From positions 1 through 37,367 of the forward strand of contig JAAYJT010000010.1 in the NCBI GenBank assembly GCA_012522795.1: a DNA stretch of 37,367 nt, given 5' to 3'. Every line of letters begins with the position of its first letter. Position 1 is the first letter of the stretch. The position numbers and the translations under genes were made by a program. This document shows positions 33,939-37,367 of the stretch, in pieces. The notes beneath the pieces were generated by a model that worked only from the letters and a program-made list of their open reading frames with translations, was not told where the DNA came from and made no database searches. The DNA comes from Bacteroidales bacterium (lineage in GTDB: Bacteria; Bacteroidota; Bacteroidia; Bacteroidales; JAAYJT01).

Positions 33939-35792
33939 ATGAAGAATAAGGGTTATAAAATATCAATATTATTCAGCCTGCTGCCTGTTATTTTAATGGC
34001 ACAACAGATCAGCCTGTCAGTGTCAGTACCCGCTGAAGTTCAGGCAGGACAGCAATTCCGGCTGGTATATACCCTTAATGCTGAAGCTGATAATTTTAGC
34101 GGACCAGATCTTAAAAATTTTATAATCCTTTCGGGTCCATCTCAGTCAACCAGCTCTAATATTCAGATAATTAACAATCAGGTTACCCGTTCATTTGCCA
34201 CTACTTTTACATATATAATTGCCGCTCAGCAGGAAGGAACTTTTACCATTCCGGCTGCAAAAGCAGGTTCAGGCGGAAAACAATATACTTCAAACACAGC
34301 TACAATTAAGGTTAGAGGAGCCTCTTCCCCACCCTCCGGAACTCAATCACCACAACAGCAGCAACAACAAAGACAATCAGCCGGAGGAATTACAAATAAA
34401 GATGTGTTTTTGCGTGTAGTAGCTGACAAAAAATCGCCCTATATGGGAGAGCAGGTTATTGTAACCTACAAGCTTTACACAAGATTACAGATTTCAAGCT
34501 ATCAGATTGAGCAATCGCCCGGTACAAGCGGTTTCTGGGTAGAAGAACTGCTACGTGATAGCAGAAAACTAAAACAATATAATGAAGTAATTGATGGTCA
34601 GCAATATACGGTTGCTGAAATTCGTCAGGTAGCATTGTTTCCACAACGTTCAGGTAAATTACGAATTGAACCTCTGGAAATTGATATTGTAGCAAGAGTT
34701 CAGCAGCAGACGCAGCGTCGTACCGGAGATCCGTTTTTCGACAGCTTTTTTAACGATCCCTTTTTCTCGTCCCGATATCAGAATGTTAATCACACACTAA
34801 AGTCAAATGCTTTTGAACTTGATGCAAAACCTCTTCCGGTTCAAAACCGTCCGTCAGAATTCAGTGGTGCCGTTGGCGACTTTAATTTCCGTGCTACCAT
34901 TGATAAAACTGAACTGGCTGCCAACGAACCTATCAATCTGAAAGTTGTGATCAACGGCAAGGGAAATGTAAGATTAATTGACAAGCTTAATTTTCAGTTT
35001 CCGCCCTCTTTTGAGGTTTACGACCCGAAAATCACAACCGATGTTCAAGTCAGCCAGAACGGAGTTTCAGGAACACGTACTCTTGAATATCTGATTATTC
35101 CGCGTTCAGCCGGTAAATATACTATCAAACCGGTTAGTTTCAGTTATTTTAATCCACAACGTGGAACCTATGTAAATCATAATACACCGGAATTCAATTT
35201 CAATATTGTTCGTGGTGAAGGACATGATATTACTGCCGGTTCAGCTATAGCCGATCAGCAATCAATTCAGTATATCGCGTCCGATATCAGGTTCATACGT
35301 CAGACGCCTTTCAAACTTAGCAAAATAGGTTCTTATTTCTTTGGATCTTCGTTGTTTTATATTCTGCTCTTCAGCCCGCTAATATTGTTCGTAGTTTTTG
35401 TTATTCTACTTCAGAATCATATTAAAAACAATCGTGACATTGTACGCGTAAAAAACAAACGAGCTACCAGTATAGCACGTAAGAGGCTAAAACAGGCTGA
35501 ACAGTTCCTCAAGGAAAAATCAGGTGAAAAATTCTTTAACGAGCTATCGCAAGCTTTATGGGGCTATCTGAGCAATAAATTCAACATACCGCTTTCTGAA
35601 TTATCTCTGGAAACAGTGTACGATCGTCTGACAGCAAAATCAGTTAAACCCGAAGTTATTGACGATTTTATCAAGGTTCTTGAACAGTGTGAATTTGCAC
35701 GTTTTGCCCCCGGGGATAAGTTGCACGAAATGGATCAGCTATACGAACAAGGGCTAAACATAATAATGCGTATTGAAAAAGAACTGAAATGA
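33939..35792 (+). CDS. batD: BatD, oxygen-tolerance family membrane protein
   Basis: A 617-residue BatD protein. Signal peptide about 1-22 (ends VILMAQ) and tandem beta-sandwich domains (about 24-440) that start SLSVSVPAEVQAGQQFRLVY, the standard BatD opening. One transmembrane helix follows (about 466-490, SLFYILLFSPLILFVVFVILL), then a basic cytoplasmic tail with KRLKQAEQFLKEKSGEKFFNEL. A Gln-rich linker lies near residues 137-147. The large periplasmic part is thought to interact with the VWA and TPR members of the complex. Its stop overlaps the batE start (ATGA), so the two are coupled. It is separated from the batB/C fusion by 116 bases that include a long stem-loop. Biochemical function is not established for the family. 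Confidence 0.93.
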   Translation: MKNKGYKISILFSLLPVILMAQQISLSVSVPAEVQAGQQFRLVYTLNAEADNFSGPDLKNFIILSGPSQSTSSNIQIINNQVTRSFATTFTYIIAAQQEGTFTIPAAKAGSGGKQYTSNTATIKVRGASSPPSGTQSPQQQQQQRQSAGGITNKDVFLRVVADKKSPYMGEQVIVTYKLYTRLQISSYQIEQSPGTSGFWVEELLRDSRKLKQYNEVIDGQQYTVAEIRQVALFPQRSGKLRIEPLEIDIVARVQQQTQRRTGDPFFDSFFNDPFFSSRYQNVNHTLKSNAFELDAKPLPVQNRPSEFSGAVGDFNFRATIDKTELAANEPINLKVVINGKGNVRLIDKLNFQFPPSFEVYDPKITTDVQVSQNGVSGTRTLEYLIIPRSAGKYTIKPVSFSYFNPQRGTYVNHNTPEFNFNIVRGEGHDITAGSAIADQQSIQYIASDIRFIRQTPFKLSKIGSYFFGSSLFYILLFSPLILFVVFVILLQNHIKNNRDIVRVKNKRATSIARKRLKQAEQFLKEKSGEKFFNELSQALWGYLSNKFNIPLSELSLETVYDRLTAKSVKPEVIDDFIKVLEQCEFARFAPGDKLHEMDQLYEQGLNIIMRIEKELK

Positions 35793-36580
35793 CAAAGGAA
35801 TCAGCATATATAAAAAGCAGTCTTTGGGCACTTGTTATTTTGACAATTGTTTTTACAGGTGTTTCCGGTTATATTGTTGCCGGTCCTGCTGATGATACCA
35901 TTAACGAGGCAAATGAAGAATATTCCAACGGATATTATGAGCATGCTCTTGAACTCTATAAATCAGTTATTAATCAAGGGTATGCCTCATCAGATCTTTA
36001 CTATAATATTGGAAATACTTACTTTAAACTCAATCGTTTTCCTGAAGCCATTCTTTATTATGAACGTGCTTTAGTATTGGCCCCTCACGACGAAAATATA
36101 CGTTTCAACCTTGAACTTGCCCGGAAACATACTATTGACAAAATAGAATCAATACCGGAACTTTTTTATGAGCGATGGTTCAAATCTCTGATAAATATTA
36201 ATACTGCTGACGGATGGGGCACATTTGGCATTATTCTGCTTTTTATCGCTGTTGTGTTTGCATCTATCTTTTTATTGTCAACCCGCCGCGGGATCCGTAG
36301 TTTTAGTTTTTACTTTTCGCTAATATTACTACTTCTTGCAATAGGATCATTATCACTGGCTTATCTGCAGCATAATTCCCGTACTTCAAACCGTGATGCC
36401 ATTGTGTTCGACCCTTCAGTAACAGTAAAAAGTTCGCCATCAGAAAACAGTATTGATCTATTTGTTATTCATGAGGGTACTAAAGTTAGAATTTACGATA
36501 TTATGGGCGATTGGTACGAAGTACGGATTGCCAGCGGAAGCCAGGGATGGATAAAAAGCTCTTCAGTCGAAAAGATTTAA
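35789..36580 (+). CDS. batE: BatE, TPR and SH3 domain membrane protein
   Basis: A 263-residue protein and last gene of the Bat operon. Signal/anchor about 8-30; TPR units about 35-112 (EANEEYSNGYYEHALELYKS; YYNIGNTYFKLNRFPEAILY); two membrane helices about 147-166 and 174-192. A C-terminal bacterial SH3 domain spans about 203-263 (VKSSPSENS, HEGTKVRIYDIMGDWYEV, GWIKSSSV). This TPR-TM-TM-SH3 arrangement is characteristic of Bacteroidota BatE. The SH3 part should lie in the periplasm and may contact peptidoglycan or a partner. Translation is coupled to batD by the ATGA overlap. The next gene is convergent, and a GC-rich hairpin about 200 bases downstream may help end the transcript. Confidence 0.92.
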   Translation: MTKESAYIKSSLWALVILTIVFTGVSGYIVAGPADDTINEANEEYSNGYYEHALELYKSVINQGYASSDLYYNIGNTYFKLNRFPEAILYYERALVLAPHDENIRFNLELARKHTIDKIESIPELFYERWFKSLININTADGWGTFGIILLFIAVVFASIFLLSTRRGIRSFSFYFSLILLLLAIGSLSLAYLQHNSRTSNRDAIVFDPSVTVKSSPSENSIDLFVIHEGTKVRIYDIMGDWYEVRIASGSQGWIKSSSVEKI

Positions 36581-36884
36581 AAATCATCCGAAAAAATTTT
36601 CATCCTAGTAAAAACCTTTTGATAACAAAATCATAACCTCTCAAAAACAGTTCGGTTGTGCTTTTATGGCCTGATCAGCTTTATTATTGATATTTATTAT
36701 CAGGAAATAGGCTGAATTAATTAAAATTTAGATCTGTAAAGATAGTCACTGTCTTAAGACAGAATGTTAATTATACAAATATAACCGCCGGTTGAAGCCG
36801 GCGGTTACTTATAATTATATCGCTAAAAAATTGAAACGAATCTAAGTGAATATCTATGGATTATATTCCCATCATTACAACCAG
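36581..36884. other. Intergenic region between convergent genes
   Basis: 304 bases between the batE stop and the stop of the convergent secreted-protein gene. Apart from the GC-rich hairpin at 36782-36807 it is AT-rich. I see no small gene, no promoter and no second repeat. Confidence 0.7.
36782..36807. terminator. GC-rich hairpin between convergent genes
   Basis: A perfect 10-bp stem, TAACCGCCGG (36782-36791) paired with CCGGCGGTTA (36798-36807), with a 6-base loop TTGAAG. It lies between two convergent genes, the expected place for a shared terminator. Neither strand has a clear T-tract after it, so it may instead be a dispersed palindromic (REP-like) unit. Structure certain, role uncertain. 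Confidence 0.5.
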
Positions 36885-37367
36885 TTACTTCTTAATTATC
36901 TTTTTCAAAACCACTGAGTTACCGTTTGAAAACTTAACTAAATAAACACCTTGCGGCTGTGAAGTAAGGTCAAGCTCATATAAACTATATCCACTTATTT
37001 CTTTTGCTAATATTCGTTCGCCTATAAGTCCGTAAACTTCAATAATAGTATTTGAAGTAGGTTCTGAGAATTCAAGCATTACACGACCGTTAGTTGGGTT
37101 TGGATAAACCCTTAAGAAATCATCGGTTTGTGTTTCAAAAACTTCTGCTGACTTTTCTGATACTATTTCATCATAGGTATCTGACTCTTCATCCACTGCT
37201 AACATTACAGGAGGTAATGTACAGTAGTCATTTGATATAAATGCATGCAGATAAGCTCCTGAACGTACAGATGTCCCCTCAAGCATACGGATATTATGAC
37301 CGGCAATAAGATTGACATTGCCGCCGTTTTGCACAATAAAGGTACTTCCGCCTCCGGCAACTGTCAA
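36885..37367 (-). CDS. C-terminal part of a type IX-secreted protein
   Basis: Partial gene: 160 residues are visible, and the start lies beyond the right window edge. The last roughly 75 residues are a Por-secretion (type IX) C-terminal sorting domain: LRVYPNPTNGRVML, then IIEVYGLIGERILAKEI, ELDLTSQPQGVYLVKF, and the ending VVLKKIIKK. Before it is a beta-repeat stretch (NGGNVNLIAGHNIRMLEGTS, GAYLHAFISNDYC) of the kind often seen next to this domain in Bacteroidota surface proteins, and a short acidic linker. The protein is therefore exported across the outer membrane and attached or released by the type IX system. The functional domain is outside the window, so its activity is unknown. Confidence 0.88.
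   Translation of the reverse strand: MTVAGGGSTFIVQNGGNVNLIAGHNIRMLEGTSVRSGAYLHAFISNDYCTLPPVMLAVDEESDTYDEIVSEKSAEVFETQTDDFLRVYPNPTNGRVMLEFSEPTSNTIIEVYGLIGERILAKEISGYSLYELDLTSQPQGVYLVKFSNGNSVVLKKIIKK

Noticed and set aside
1-37367. CRISPR arrays, tRNA, rRNA, insertion sequences
   Set aside because: No regular direct repeats, no cloverleaf or rRNA-like segments and no transposase-like reading frame were seen on either strand.

Overview
The window looks like a chromosome segment from a free-living member of the Bacteroidota, probably Bacteroidales-related. The reasons are a SusC/SusD pair, many short lipoprotein signals, a type IX secretion (Por) C-terminal domain, a MoxR/Bat aerotolerance-type operon, no Shine-Dalgarno sites, and promoter-like TTG-N20/21-TAnnTTTG elements. 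I see no tRNA, rRNA, CRISPR array or insertion sequence.

Region 1 (about 26-25780, all on the minus strand) is one long polysaccharide utilisation locus of 13 genes. Transcription runs from high to low coordinates: SusC, SusD, LamG surface lipoprotein, (hairpin with T-tract), two PF10091/GH144-type glucanases, a discoidin plus alpha/alpha-toroid protein, a GPH-type symporter, a GH35 enzyme, a large GH94 phosphorylase, an SGNH hydrolase, a GH3 beta-glucosidase, a sugar-porter MFS transporter, an alpha/beta-hydrolase esterase, then a terminator. GH144 (endo-beta-1,2-glucanase), an 1100-residue GH94 (the size of 1,2-beta-oligoglucan phosphorylase), GH3 and a GH35 without signal peptide together point to beta-1,2-glucan (linear, cyclic or substituted) as substrate. 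The inferred flow is: capture by the surface lipoproteins and SusCD; cutting by lipoprotein GH144 enzymes; periplasmic trimming by the toroid protein, GH3 and esterases; import of short sophoro-oligosaccharides or glucose by two MFS carriers; cytoplasmic phosphorolysis (GH94) and possible transglycosylation (GH35). No regulator is encoded next to it.

Region 2 (25644-28070) holds an AT-rich orphan gene of unknown function on the minus strand, between two non-coding stretches. The left one carries the susC promoter and a possible terminator; the right one carries an 82-base inverted-repeat-bounded segment and the moxR promoter.

Region 3 (28071-36580, plus strand) is a moxR-DUF58-membrane protein-batA-batB/C fusion-batD-batE operon with two 4-base overlaps. 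It likely builds an envelope VWA/TPR complex.

Region 4 (36581-37367) has a GC-rich hairpin between convergent genes and the C-terminal part of a type IX-secreted protein that runs off the window edge.
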